Part shown: positions 21,939-32,851 of the stretch, piece after piece
How the letters are laid out: every line of letters starts with the position of its first letter
Numbering within the stretch: the stretch's first letter is position 1
Assembly: GCF_023898315.1 (NCBI RefSeq)
Contig: NC_064621.1
Location: 125,897,521 to 125,961,520, forward strand
Direction: 5' to 3'
From: Schistocerca nitens
Lineage: Eukaryota > Arthropoda > Insecta > Orthoptera > Acrididae
Length of the DNA stretch: 64,000 bases
Notes under the pieces: generated by a model
Databases searched by the model: none
Told to the model about the DNA's origin: nothing
The model's input: only the letters and a program-made list of their open reading frames with translations
Position numbers and translations under genes: made by a program

Positions 21939-24200
21939 ATCAGTGCTCTAATTTTTCGTATTCTTCCTCTTTGTATAAAGTGGGTAATCGTCCGAAAACC
22001 CGCGCTGAGGCCAACCACCAGAACCGACCGGGAATAATCTGGAGTCGAATCGAGGCTGGCTCGCTACCACCGTCTGATTGTATTGATAGATTACTGCATA
22101 GCTGCCTCATCGGGTTAACAGTTTTCTTATCAGGAAGGACCATAAAACTGAGGATGTCGTTCAGCCACATACTTGTCAAAAACAGTCTTTTTTCCTTTGC
22201 TATGTCAATGAACCTGATAAATGTAAAATGTGTTGTATTGGCGAGTGTTTATATTATTGGTCTGGCAATGGTTGAAAAATCAGCCTACATGGCATATGTT
22301 GGTAATTAAATTACTGAAGTAATGTTCTAATAACTTACAGGAACGCAGCCAGATGACATCTTTGACAACTACCTAAATTTCAGTAGATGCATACCGTGTC
22401 ATTTTTCAGGGGCCCTATTCTGTATCCTTCATACCGATCGGTGTAGTAGGTTAGTCTCGGTAGTGACGTCATTTTCGGTTCTTTATCGAAATATCCTATT
22501 CAGTAAGCTTCTGAGACCTGTTACCGAACGGTCCTCCCACAGATTTTACGACAATTGTACCGAGAGGTTTTGGATTTCTGTGTGGCCCTGTCGATCGGTG
22601 AACTGTGGTTTATGTACACCTATAATTTGTTACTTTAAACATATTTAGCGGCTTTAGCTTTGGATTTAGTGATTGTGTTACTAAAGAATCACCAGAGGAC
22701 GCATCCAGTGGGAAAGTGAGTTCATAGAAGACTATTTTCGTTTGTTAGAAATATGGTTAGGTTAGGTTGTTACTGTGAATGATTACATCCAAAAATAAAA
22801 CGTTTTCGGTCAATATTCTTTCGAAATAAGTGTTATTTTTATGTAAATAAGAGTTTGAAGGTCATTAAATATCAAGACATCGGCTCTGCTAACATATATT
22901 ACATGAGTGTGAACTGAAGTTACTGGTGACTTTGTGTACCTTTTCCCACATTGGTGTAGTTAGTAATTATCTAAACGTGTTTACAACTTTCAAGTAACAA
23001 TGGAAAGCAGTTAGCCTGATATTGGAAACCTTCCGAACTATTACGCATTTCAGACTTACGCAACATCGCTTGACAACGAAGTTAGCCTACATTCCTCTCT
23101 GCAATAGTAAAACAATTGAGGAATGTGTAGCTGCTGTTTAGCGAGGCCAAGTGATTAGCGCGTGGGAGTGTTACGCGCAAGGACACTGGATGGGTGCAAA
23201 AAATTTTTTTTTCTTCTTCATATATGCAAAACGTTCTGAGACGTTGTTATTCGTGTTAAGATTTTTCTGCAATATTCGTTATTACTTACAAGTAAGAGCG
23301 CACTTCCTCAGTAATATTTTGTTATTACTGTGTGATCAAAAAACGAAATATGAAATTGCTGTAGTGAAACAACCGATACTGACCTTCATATTTTTCCTTG
23401 TCAGAAATAATTCACCATTTTTTCCGAATATGTAGCGATTTCCGAGTATGTGGTTAGACATGAATCTAAGAGCACAACTTAGATTACTGGGAATGTAACT
23501 AGCAGCAGTCATCTTCATAATCTTGCATGTCACAAGTATTTATCTGCGATCGAATCCTCAACAACAGTAGACAGAGATGAACGATCTCCGCCGTAATATT
23601 TTTAGACTGTAGCGCCATATACGAAACATTTTCATTCATGAGATGCATGTTATAAACTTTGACGAACTGCAGGAGCTCTCGAAATGCGTTTTTCAATTTT
23701 GTTTTTAAGACCCAAATCGTTGACGTATCGTATAGGAAAGTGGGCTACTTAATCATCTGGATCTCTAGGAGCGAGTTATAATCACATTCTGTTTATATTC
23801 TTATTCTTTGAAACTCTCAGAATTAATTTTTCGGGTGTTTTATAGCTGTATTAGTACAATGTGGTACTACATACTATTCCTAACTCATTTTCCGAAACGT
23901 AAAATCCAAAACACGATGTCAGTGTGAATGAGAATAAGATGACATAATGTGGCATTTACGAAATCTGCAGAATACAATCAAATACGCTATTATGCATGCA
24001 TGGAAACATGCGGTCAGGGAAACTGTAAAAATGTCCATGCATTTCAGCTGAGAATCATGGAAATGAATATACTGCGCCTGATACTGTTAAGGAGGAGGCA
24101 AGAGCGATGAAGGCGGGCACGTCAGCTCGATGGAATGTGGCGTCATGCGTTATGGCATCGTAAATGCAATTTTCGGTACTTGGAAGAATAGCGCGCCTGT
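21939..24200. other. Anonymous, AT-rich sequence
   Basis: No recognisable gene or repeat. Open frames here are short and lack recognisable domains. Confidence 0.4.
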
Positions 24201-24330
24201 GTCTTCTGCTAGCCGCTTTGTGTTCGTGGCACTGTACGCGCTGCAGTGCGCATGCGCGGATCTGCGGCCGCTTGCTTTTGATTGGCTGGTGCGACGCAAA
24301 CCGACAACAACGCTTTGGTTCTCTAGACCT
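24201..24330. promoter_or_regulatory. GC-rich patch with NRF-1-like and CCAAT-like sites
   Basis: Within an AT-rich neighbourhood the sequence contains TGCGCATGCGC (about 24247-24257), the palindromic core recognised by NRF-1 type factors, followed by GCGGCCGC and GATTGGCT (an inverted CCAAT box) about 30 bp on. This combination is typical of promoters of broadly expressed animal genes. No coding exon could be assigned next to it, so its role is speculative. Confidence 0.3.
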
Positions 24331-24960
24331 GAACGGTATCGCTACCGAAATGCATACTGAATAATGCACGGGCTCTAATTCGAGTACTAGACCGTTCGGT
24401 GCTCTTGAGTGCCGAAACGATCGGCACAATGGCGGAAAGGTAGAGAATAGGTAGATGGTGCGGACCTGTCGAAATAACGCCGGTTGTCGAATACTTCACG
24501 CAGCAGCGTTCTCTTAACTATTTGAACATTTCGTACACCGGGAGAAACTCAAGTGTGCTATTGAAACAATATTTTATTAGATGTTACTGCACATGTTACA
24601 TGTAAGCAAAACAATATGCATAAAAAATAGTGCACGTTGCTGAATAGTGTCCCACAATTCACCAGTATTACGAACCCCTTCGTCTGCGCCATGGCAGCCT
24701 CTTCATTCGTTTGAGCGTTGTGTCTGCTTTAATCACATCAGTTTGCACTACGTAAGGCTGACTGACCTGTTAGATCAACTTTGAAGAGGTACAGAAAACT
24801 GTACGTTCTCCGTCACCGGATGTGCATGTACTATCTGCCAACATCACAACTTTCGTTATGCCAAATTACACTGGAGCATCTTCGCAGAATTTCCGTCACA
24901 TACTATCACGCAGACATTCCATAAGCCAGTCAGTTCGTACGAACAACGATGTTCCTCAAT

Positions 24961-25004
24961 AGGACAAACATGACCAGCATGTGGACAAATATTGCCAAGA
25001 CAAG
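24961..25004 (+). pseudogene. Remnant of a duplicated carboxylesterase exon
   Basis: Translates to RTNMTSMWTNIAKT and is followed by a GTAAATTAAC donor. It matches the 3' end of the exon at 29257-29389 and continues to match for roughly 80 bp into the following intron (to about 25090). The upstream part of the exon, including the catalytic-histidine block, is absent or unrecognisable here. It is a fragment from duplication of the esterase locus. Confidence 0.75.
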
Positions 25005-25692
25005 GTAAATTAACACTTCTTTTACCTTCTATATACTGTCTTCTTGCATTTTCGTTTACGGTATGCTAGTCGTTTCTACTTCACTTTCCATGAAACTCTC
25101 CAGATTTGTCTCACAGTCCAGTCCATGACACATTTCTTCAACCTGCCGCACCATACCTGTAACAGTATGTGCAAGTTTTTTCAGGTGAAATGAATTTTTC
25201 ATTTACTATATTAACACTAGTCTGCAATTTAACACCGACGTATTTTCGATAAAAGTGATACACTTTCCAAGCACCTTTACATTCTAAGTGTAGATATAGT
25301 GCAGGCCCTGCACATTCACAGCAGATTACGTGCATTAATGACAACCATCCAAAGTTCACATTTAAGTAATACAAGATTCGCAGTAAGGCCTGTGCGATAT
25401 CTTATACGGTAATGGGTTTCAGTAATATGTAATGCCACCCATTTTTGTCATTTTGTCACTGTTACTTTACCATTATACTACTCTCATGTTTCATGATAAA
25501 ATAAAGCGTCAGCAATCAACATGTTACAAAATTACTTGTTCTATTCAGGACGCGACTGTTTTTGTGCACCTACATCCACCTGCAACGGGTACTTGACGTG
25601 TTTTCCTATGCACAGTGTATGACGCAAAACACGGAGTTTGCAAAGTGCACCTAATTCCCATTACGTACTGCCAGATAATAACTTTGCATATA

Positions 25693-26887
25693 CAGGGTGA
25701 AAATTATTTTAACAAAAAAACTCTGAGGTGTTATACGGGACACCAAAACAAATATTTTTCTCTAATGCTAAACTTTTCTCTGAGTGTTTTTTAAACCGGT
25801 GGAGGGAGTTTTCTCAGGATGAAAATTAATTAAGCTAACAAACTGTAGGAGGTTACATGAAACAATAAAAACACTTTTTCTGATAGGTTATCCGTGACGA
25901 AAAAAGTAACACAAACAAGTTTTAATTCTTTACTGCCAATAGACAACAACATTAAGTCAAATAATTACTTCAGTTACACTAGAAGTTTAAAATGCCTCTA
26001 TTGACTTGTAAACAAAGGTTGCACCTGTGGGTCATGTACGGTCTAACTCGGTCAAAGGCTACAGGAATGTCCTTAAATCATACTGCTATTATTACTATCC
26101 TGGAAACCTGATGTTCTTAGTCAACATGTCTTTTTTAAACATGGTTATCCCTCCTCACACAAAAAAGTCCAGAGCGGTCAAATCAGGGGATCGAGCAGGC
26201 CATGGTACAGGACCACCATTCCCAATCCACTTTTCTGGGAACTACTGGTTCAAAAATCGACGCACTGAACGACTGAAATGTGCCAGCGCCCCGCCATGCT
26301 CGAACCGTAAGGTCTTGTAGCGAGTGGCACTCCGTCCAGCAATTTTGGCAATTCTCTGGCGAAGAAATTCTAATAATGCCTGTTATTTAAGGCCTATGTG
26401 GGAGGTATGTCTCCGTTACACAGTCACCAACATCTGCCTACACATTCACGTAGAACGGCAACTGACGAGAGCAAGTAAATGTAGGTCGTGGATCAACCTC
26501 ACCCAAACACGCGCGAACTGTGGATGTTGTAGAGCCTATCACTCCCGAATGCAGCTTCGTCAGCAAACAGCACAGAGGACGGAAGTGTAGGATGCGTATG
26601 TCTCTGCTCCAATAACTAATGTGGATATTGCGCTCCGAGTAGATGATCATCTGGTTCCGTTCACACGTTGTGAGTCAAATGGATTAAAATTGCTCATGAA
26701 TGATGTTCCTTAAATTCGTCTGATTCCTCTCCATGTTATGAGCAATTGCACGAATGCTGAGAGCGATTACAACCTCTACAGTATTAAAAGATGCTCATAG
26801 GTAATTATGCTGATAAAGGAAAATGTTTATTTTGGTGTCCCGTGTAACCTCTCACAGTTTGTCGGTTTAAATAATTTTCACCCACCA
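25693..26887 (-). mobile_element. IS630/mariner-type DNA transposon, decayed
   Basis: The left end CAGGGTGAAAATTATTTTAA is mirrored at the right end near 26860-26887, and the inverted similarity extends about 65 bp inward. It has TA at both borders. A transposase remnant is on the reverse strand. Confidence 0.82.
26000..26650 (-). pseudogene. Transposase relic of the IS630/mariner superfamily
   Basis: On the reverse strand near 26520-26590 the sequence reads as a first catalytic segment of the FADEAAF type. Near 26160-26230 it reads WIGNGG and then PWPARSPDLTALDFFV, the third catalytic segment, whose last acidic residue here is Asp. Between them the frame is interrupted several times. The second catalytic segment was not recognised. 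It is non-functional. Confidence 0.75.
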
Positions 26888-26979
26888 TAGCATACTTTTA
26901 GGTTGTAATCAGTTCCCCTCCTTACAAATCGAAATCGTGCTCTAAATTAGTAAAAAAAAAACAGGAATTTCATAAGCAT

Positions 26980-27349
26980 ACATTATTCAATTCATTTAAC
27001 CTTATCAACTGTAGGTAGCTCCATATTTCCGTCTAGAAACCCGGATACGACGTCGAACTTCTATTGGGAAATTTCTCGGCTTTGTCAGTAAAACTCATTA
27101 CGTGTACCACATTAACTATCAAGATGTGAGTATTACACTTACTCATCCAGTCCATCCAGTCCAGCAAACATTATTCAATTCATTTAACCTTATCAACTGT
27201 ACCTGTAGGTATCTCCATATTTCCAACCCGGATACGACGAAGAACTTCTATTGGGAAATTTCTCGGCTTTGTCAGTAAAACTCATTATGTGTACCACATT
27301 AATTAACTATCAACATGTGAGTATTACACTTACTCATCCAGTTCACCAT
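26980..27349. repeat. Tandem duplication of about 190 bp
   Basis: 26980-27168 and 27169-27349 are near-identical, differing by a few substitutions and short indels. Both begin CATTATTCAATTCATTTAAC and both include GGGAAATTTCTCGGCTTTGT. Confidence 0.93.
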
Positions 27350-27499
27350 GTTCAGGACGACAGACTGGACGCACAGACTTCATGAGGCCCAACTTTCGAA
27401 CTACGTCAGGCCGGGTTTAATGTTTCCTTCTGCCTTTATAATTGTCGAATTTCACGAAATACTTAAGGGCTACTGCTGATTATTATTGTTGTGTACATA

Positions 27500-27768
27500 G
27501 TTCCGCGTAGTCAGCGCGTACACAACTTTCCCACTATAGCGCGCCCCGCTAAGCACAACAGCACAGGCGCAGCGCTCGCCCATCTCCGCACTACGAGATG
27601 GTGCTGCCTTAGAGACGGACCAAATTCTGCTTCCGCCGATCCGCGTATTAATATGTAACACAGCCAATGAGATTGCTGCTAACGTAGAACCTTTTCACCT
27701 CACGGATCACACTCGCGCAGTGATACCAGAATGCGCGAGGTATAACGAGTGTACAGACCTCCGATTAG
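27500..27768. other. GC-richer flank of the minisatellite
   Basis: Non-coding and moderately GC-rich, with GCGCGC motifs, a CCAAT-like GCCAATGAG near 27662-27670, and GTATAACG near 27738-27745 just before the array. It may be regulatory or the edge of a larger repeat that includes the array. Confidence 0.3.
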
Positions 27769-28398
27769 TCAGTCTGCATTAGTCTGCATTTGTCGGTATA
27801 AGTCTGCATTTGTCTGCACCAGTCTGTACCAGTCTGTACCAGTCTGCATTTGTCTGCACCAGTCTGTACCAGTCTGCATTTGTCTGCACCAGTCTGCATT
27901 TGTCTGCACCAGTCTGCATTTGTCTGCACCAGTCTGCATTTGTCTGCACCAGTCTGCATTTGTCTGCACCAGTCTGCATTTGTCTGCACCAGTCTGCATT
28001 TGTCTGCACCAGTCTGCATTTGTCTGCACCAGTCTGCATTTGTCTGCACCAGTCTGCATTTGTCTGCACCAGTCTGCATTTGTCTGCACCAGTCTGCATT
28101 TGTCTGCACCAGTCTGCATTTGTCTGCACCAGTCTGCATTTGTCTGCACCAGTCTGCATTTGTCTGCACCAGTCTGCATTTGTCTGCACCAGTCTGCATT
28201 TGTCTGCACCAGTCTGCATTTGTCTGCACCAGTCTGCATTTGTCTGCACCAGTCTGCATTTGTCTGCACCAGTCTGCATTTGTCTGCACCAGTCTGCATT
28301 TGTCTGCACCAGTCTGCATTTGTCTGCACCAGTCTGTACCGGTCTGCATTTGTCTGCACCAGTCTATACCAGTCTGCATTAGTCTGTACCAGTCTGCT
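27769..28398. repeat. 20-bp minisatellite, about 30 units
   Basis: The unit is AGTCTGCATTTGTCTGCACC, itself two diverged 10-bp halves of the form [A/T]GTCTGCA[TT/CC]. Units in the middle of the array (about 27880-28320) are essentially identical, while units at both edges vary (CTGTACC or CTATACC variants). Neither strand has a stop codon in any frame within the core, so long open frames of up to about 240 codons appear on both strands. They reflect the repeat, not a protein. Confidence 0.97.
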
Positions 28399-28935
28399 CA
28401 AGTTTCAGTCTGCACCTACGAAGATTATCATATTCCTGTACATAGCCATGAAGATAAATGTATAGACACTTTGTCAAGTATCAGAGACATGTGGGAATAA
28501 GATTAACGTACCAAGACCGAAGGAACTTCAGATTGTCAATTGTAAATAGCATCCAGAATCAAGTTACGTAATGTTTATGCTTGTTATTATTTTAATGAAT
28601 GTGTGTGAAAATTAATCAAGTTCTGTTAAATTTGGTCACTGTCAATCTGCTACTCTAAGCGTGCAGTGGCATTTCTGTCGTCTGACCTAACGGCAGAAGA
28701 TAAACACGCCACGATGAAACCACGAGACATATTGCTGACACTGGCCTACTTCGTTAGAGCGACAAGTCAAATAATCTGATGGTGTGTGTACCGAAGGTCT
28801 TACAGTACGCAAACCACAATTATAGTGAAGATTATCAATGCTAAGAGAGAATTTTATCATGTTCATCTCTGAATAAAAGTTTTGAATCAGACATATAGTT
28901 TACATACAAATACTCTTCTTTGTCTCCCACTGCAG
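28399..28935. other. Anonymous, probably intronic
   Basis: No recognised element. It lies directly upstream of the first candidate esterase exon. Confidence 0.35.
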
Positions 28936-29073
28936 AACGTCCTCCGATTACACTTGTATCTTTTCCGCTACTATCCAACAACAGTTACCAGCCTTATCTG
29001 AAAACTGTGTTCAACGATCTGGTCATCGACGGGACGTTCGATGTTACTCTCCCTTTCCTCCTTAACCTTAAAT
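28936..29073 (+). CDS. Candidate carboxylesterase exon (C-terminal half)
   Basis: Preceded by a TGCAG acceptor and followed by a GTAAG donor. The open frame reads SNNSYQPYLKTVFNDLV and then IDGTFDVTLPFLLNLK. This resembles the segment of alpha/beta-hydrolase esterases that lies before the catalytic histidine (an acidic, hydrophobic helix such as SDxxxxxP). The exon starts in phase 1 (two bases complete a codon) and ends with one base over, which matches the next exon. About 25 residues usually present between this helix and the histidine block are missing, so it may be a decayed exon or a segment of the model may be wrong. Codon use is AT-rich, unlike the terminal exon at 53543. Confidence 0.5.
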
Positions 29074-29256
29074 GTAAGAGCTCTTAACACAATTATTGAT
29101 AAGTTGCCCATTCACTAGCTGATGCCGTTAATTCTTTTCTAATCTATTCCCACTTACTTTGTTGTCTTCTTCAGGCAGTCTACTGTTAATACTGCTTCCA
29201 TTATATATAGATTTTATTCCAGCTTTTATTTTAAAAATGTCGTCTCTTCTTTTCAG

Positions 29257-29389
29257 GTGTAAGTCATGCCATGGAATTGGGGCTAATATTCTACCAGCCA
29301 AATGGTAACCCTAACCTGAACAAGACATCTGACGAAGACATCACTAGGACAAACATGATCAACATGTGGACAAACTTTGCCAAGACAGG
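29257..29389 (+). CDS. Carboxylesterase exon with the catalytic-histidine region
   Basis: The acceptor is CTTTTCAG and the donor is GTAAATTAAC. The frame begins VSHAMELGLIF, matching the family motif GVxHADELxxLF whose His is the third member of the Ser-Glu-His catalytic triad. Here a Met replaces the usual Asp or Gly after HA, and the junction codon gives Cys instead of Gly. After a variable stretch it ends ITRTNMINMWTNFAKTG, the strongly conserved WTNFAKTGNP block of insect carboxylesterases and juvenile hormone esterase-like proteins. The exon leaves two bases over, exactly complementary to the one-base start of the exon at 53543. It carries no stop. Whether it is expressed or belongs to a decaying paralogue is open. 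Confidence 0.78.
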
Positions 29390-29460
29390 GTAAATTAACA
29401 TTTTTTTTCTTCTATGTACTGACTGTCTTCTTGCATTTTGATTTATTATAGGGTAATCAT

Positions 29461-29616
29461 TTTTACTTCGTATAATATACCGTATGTCTCCCATGCATAA
29501 TGCTTGTTTTTATGCGATTGTCGAGAAAAGCATTACGCATTTCTACTTCGTATAATATACCGTAGGTCTCCCGTGCATAATCCTTGTTTTTGTGCGACTG
29601 TCGAGAAAAGCATAGG
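29461..29616. repeat. Tandem duplication, 80-bp period
   Basis: Two copies of a segment beginning TACTTCGTATAATATACCGT and ending CTGTCGAGAAAAGCAT (or ATTGTCGAGAAAAGCAT) lie side by side just after the esterase exon, at about 90% identity by eye. Confidence 0.9.
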
Positions 29617-30229
29617 CAGAAATGTCTACAGAGGTGTAAACTGAAACCTTGGTAGCGCCGAAAAGCAACGGCAGAAATCTTCATCCAGTCTTAATCGCCA
29701 CTCCAGTTAAAGTAGTGGATGGTATTCCGTTTTCTTTTTCTTTTCTTTTTTTTAACATATGCAACCCACTGACTTCCATATACCCCATAATGTCTAAACT
29801 GACAATCCTACATTCTTTGGATTTCCACATTGCCCCACCCAATGCAGCCTGCGTAAATACGTCTCGAAATCTCGGAATTTTGAGTTTTCTCCGGAGTTTA
29901 AGCCGATCTAAATTTCTAAACGATCTGTCCGTTAGTATCGCTATGGTCTCTTTCTGTTGCTGTTTATGCACAACCAAAGCGCTTTCCTGTACCGTGTTAA
30001 ATGAATGGTGGCGCAAAATTCACTGGAGAGTTGGTTAAAAGACAACAAAAGTAACAGCAAGACGTAGTATTGTGAGACACTCTGCTAAACCTGCAGGACA
30101 GGACAAGTAGTTTAAACTGTGGAAAGGGGCCAAAACAAGCGGCTGTCAGTTCCACTCGAACATCCAACTTGATTTATCTGACCAAACATTACAAGAGCAA
30201 AGAAATAAAAAAAACACAGCAATAATTTT
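29617..30229. other. Anonymous, putative intron
   Basis: No recognisable element. Overlapping open frames on both strands at 29649-30038 and 29681-30016 show no recognisable domain. Confidence 0.35.
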
Positions 30230-30720
30230 TAGAACTTAATAACCGGCTGAATACGCCATATAATCTCATGCCTTAAGGGCAAGACCACTTTAATTTAAAA
30301 TTGGCTGAAAGCCAATAACTTAAAACTCAAACCAAAATCAGAAATTTAAAAGGCAGAAGGCCTTATTTTAAATTAGTTCTTTCAATGAGTTGAAGGCCCA
30401 AACAGTCTTACACCTAAAGAGCAAAACAACACGGATTTTTAAAAAAATCGGCTGAAGGCTAAAGGCCTTACCTTTAAACAGTTCTTTAATTAGGCTGAAG
30501 GCTCAAACAATCTGACATCTTAAGAGCAAAACAACTTTAATTCAAAATCGGCTGAAGGCCCATCACTTAAGACTCAACAAAATTAAATTTAAAAAAGGCC
30601 AAAGGCCTTACTTAAAACAGTTCTTTAAATTAGGGTGAAGGCCCAAACAATCTTAGGCCTTAAGAGCAAAACAACCTTAATTTAAAAATCGTCTAGAAGC
30701 CGTACAAATACAAACAACAA
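30230..30720. repeat. Degenerate tandem repeats with GGCTGAAGGC units
   Basis: Several degenerate units recur with roughly 140-bp spacing. Each carries a block such as AATCGGCTGAAGGC, then GGCCTTAC, then CAGTTCTTTAA, then CAAACAATCT, then TAAGAGCAAAACAACTTTAA. The region is A-rich and has no coding character. Confidence 0.75.
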
Positions 30721-31900
30721 GAACAAATAAGAAAAGGCAGTACACCCAACGGCGCTCAGAAGCTTCCGAGGGTCGGCCTAGAATTCAGACACTAACGCTC
30801 GCTTAGGTGAGACAGGCAGGCAGCCCACCATTCTCAATCCGACGACAACCCAACCGACAGACAGTCAACGGACCCACCGACAAGATAACTTCCGCTCCAC
30901 CTGACCAGCACACAACAGGGAGTTCAATGAAACAATGTAGAAAGTATTGGCGCCCACAACTAATTATACATTGAGCTGTCAAACTACACACGTGCTGGAC
31001 AGCGACAACACTATGAGGAAAGTACACAGCCTGAACTTACGTCAACGGCCAGGGCAGGTAATCGGAACGTTAACGGCCACAAGGCTGAAGATTCTGCTGG
31101 TGTACTTCAATTTAAAATAACCAAGTACAGTTAAATTCCACCGGAGGGTGGCTAAAATTTGCCAACTTGAAAACACATGTTGTTGCTTGCGAGAATGTCC
31201 CAACAGTCGACAACGAAATCCAAACGACACAATGTGAACAGTCGTGACTTGCTGGTAGATTAAGTCAAAACTCAACTTTCGTGTCCAGCATTGGTGAGGT
31301 ACGGACCTCGTAGCAATGGTAACAGCACTACACACTCTGACCACACGTAGACGCCGCCAAAGGCCCCGACCAAACTACGCGCCACGGAGATCTCCACGTT
31401 GCTCCACGCCAGCCGACCAACTGGTCGCACACAACACAGCTGGAAACAATAAGCGCCAGGCCAAAGATATTACAAGGTGCGAATATCGATACACACTGCT
31501 GGTACCACTCGTGGAGAGAGAGGATAACAGCATAATCGCGATACCCACGGGAGACCTAAACACAGGATAGCAACCAAGATTTAATCCAATGCGTAACATG
31601 AGCCAGCCACTGCTCATAATGTAGGAAGTTTTAACCCGTTAAACTGTTATTGCCAAATTGTGATAACTATACATTGTCAAGTTGGTATACAATGCAATGA
31701 CAAACAAAACAAACACAATAATCGAAATAGTGAATTGTAGAAAGCGACATTTGTGAGACGTGTTTACAGCTGTACTCCGAAATCTCACGATGTTAACAAA
31801 AGAAGACAGAATTTTTTGCGTTAAAAACATTTTATAAAAGTGTTGCTGCTACGGGTGTTAACGAAAGGGGAAGACACTTAAGATCAAAACCTCCGTCTAG
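30721..31900. other. Unclassified, GC-richer, probably part of a repeat
   Basis: Moderately GC-rich sequence with no recognised domain in any frame. Its adjacency to the repeats at 30230-30720 suggests both belong to one larger non-coding element, such as an LTR or untranslated region, but no terminal repeats were found. Confidence 0.3.
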
Positions 31901-31929
31901 ACAAACAGAGTACGACTTACAAGATATAT

Positions 31930-32825
31930 TTGAAAAACATGTATTTGTTATCGATGCACCAAGATCTGGCCTCCCAATAACATTCACAGTTGAAGAAAAT
32001 GAATTTCAGTTATGTTTAACTGTACCCCAAAAGTGCACAAAAATCAATCAGTCTATTACCAACTGCGTTGGATTTGTCACCAAGGTCAGTGCAAAAATCT
32101 TGCACAAACAGAAGTTTAAAGCTTGCATTCCACATTCACGATATGGGTTACTTGAAGATGATCCGTATCGACGGCTTCAGGTTTGTAAACAGATATTTGG
32201 CCAACAGAAAAACGATCCTAACCTGTTCAATAAAACTGTGAGGCCTTATGACGCCAATTTTAAGTTAAGTGAACAAGTTAACAGACATAACTGCACTTAC
32301 TGGTATGCTGATAATAATCTTTTGTTAGAACAACCACTGAATCAACCTGGTGTGTTTGGGGGGCGATATCATCGTCTGTCATATTTGGGCTATATTTTCT
32401 GTAGGTATTGTGAGAGGAGAAAACTATTTGATTATGCTTCAGAATTATGTGGTGCCAGGACTTATGACGTACGCTGAAAACTTTCAAGAAGTTTACTTTC
32501 AGCACGATGGTCCTCGACCACATTATGTCACTGCCGTCCGCGATTATTTAAACGAAACTTTCCAAAGAAAAGTGATTGATTGAAGGACAGATATTGACAT
32601 GACTCCACGATCACCAGATATCACGCCCACGAATTTTTTCCTATGGGGTGTTGTCACGGTCTCTCTTTATTCTCAAAAGCTTCAGACCATTGCTTAACTA
32701 AAGGACTACATAAATGACATATTTCATGATTTGGGCAGTGATACCGCACTATGCCGTAGAGTATGTAGCAGTGCTGCAAAATGACTTCGAAGATGTGTTA
32801 ATGAAGACAAAATCGTTTGAATATA
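31930..32825 (+). pseudogene. Mariner/IS630-type transposase relic
   Basis: The + strand encodes a broken DDE/D transposase. A linker helix region (FKACIPHSRYGLLEDDPYRR) is followed by a first catalytic segment in which the usual SDEANFK is altered to YDANFKLS, then NRHNCTYWYADNN. After a frame change come the second catalytic segment YFQHDGPRPHYV and, after another, MTPRSPDITPTNFFLWG. There the third acidic residue, normally Asp, is Asn. Stops interrupt the frame after KVID and further on. It is clearly dead: two of three catalytic positions lie in altered blocks and several frameshifts are present. The element ends were not identified. A Tc1-like element adjoins it on the right. Confidence 0.82.
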
Positions 32826-32851
32826 AAAAATAATTGTAAGCATTGTTTGTA

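Noticed and set aside
27769..28398. CRISPR-like array
   Set aside because: Units are contiguous 20-bp tandem repeats without unique spacers, in a eukaryotic sequence.
27765..28500. Long open frames of 176-238 codons on both strands
   Set aside because: They are translations of a 20-bp minisatellite that lacks stops in every frame. The repetitive composition and simultaneous openness of all frames argue against a protein.
29649..30038. 129- and 111-residue overlapping frames on opposite strands
   Set aside because: They lie just downstream of the esterase exon but show no esterase motifs or other recognisable domain.
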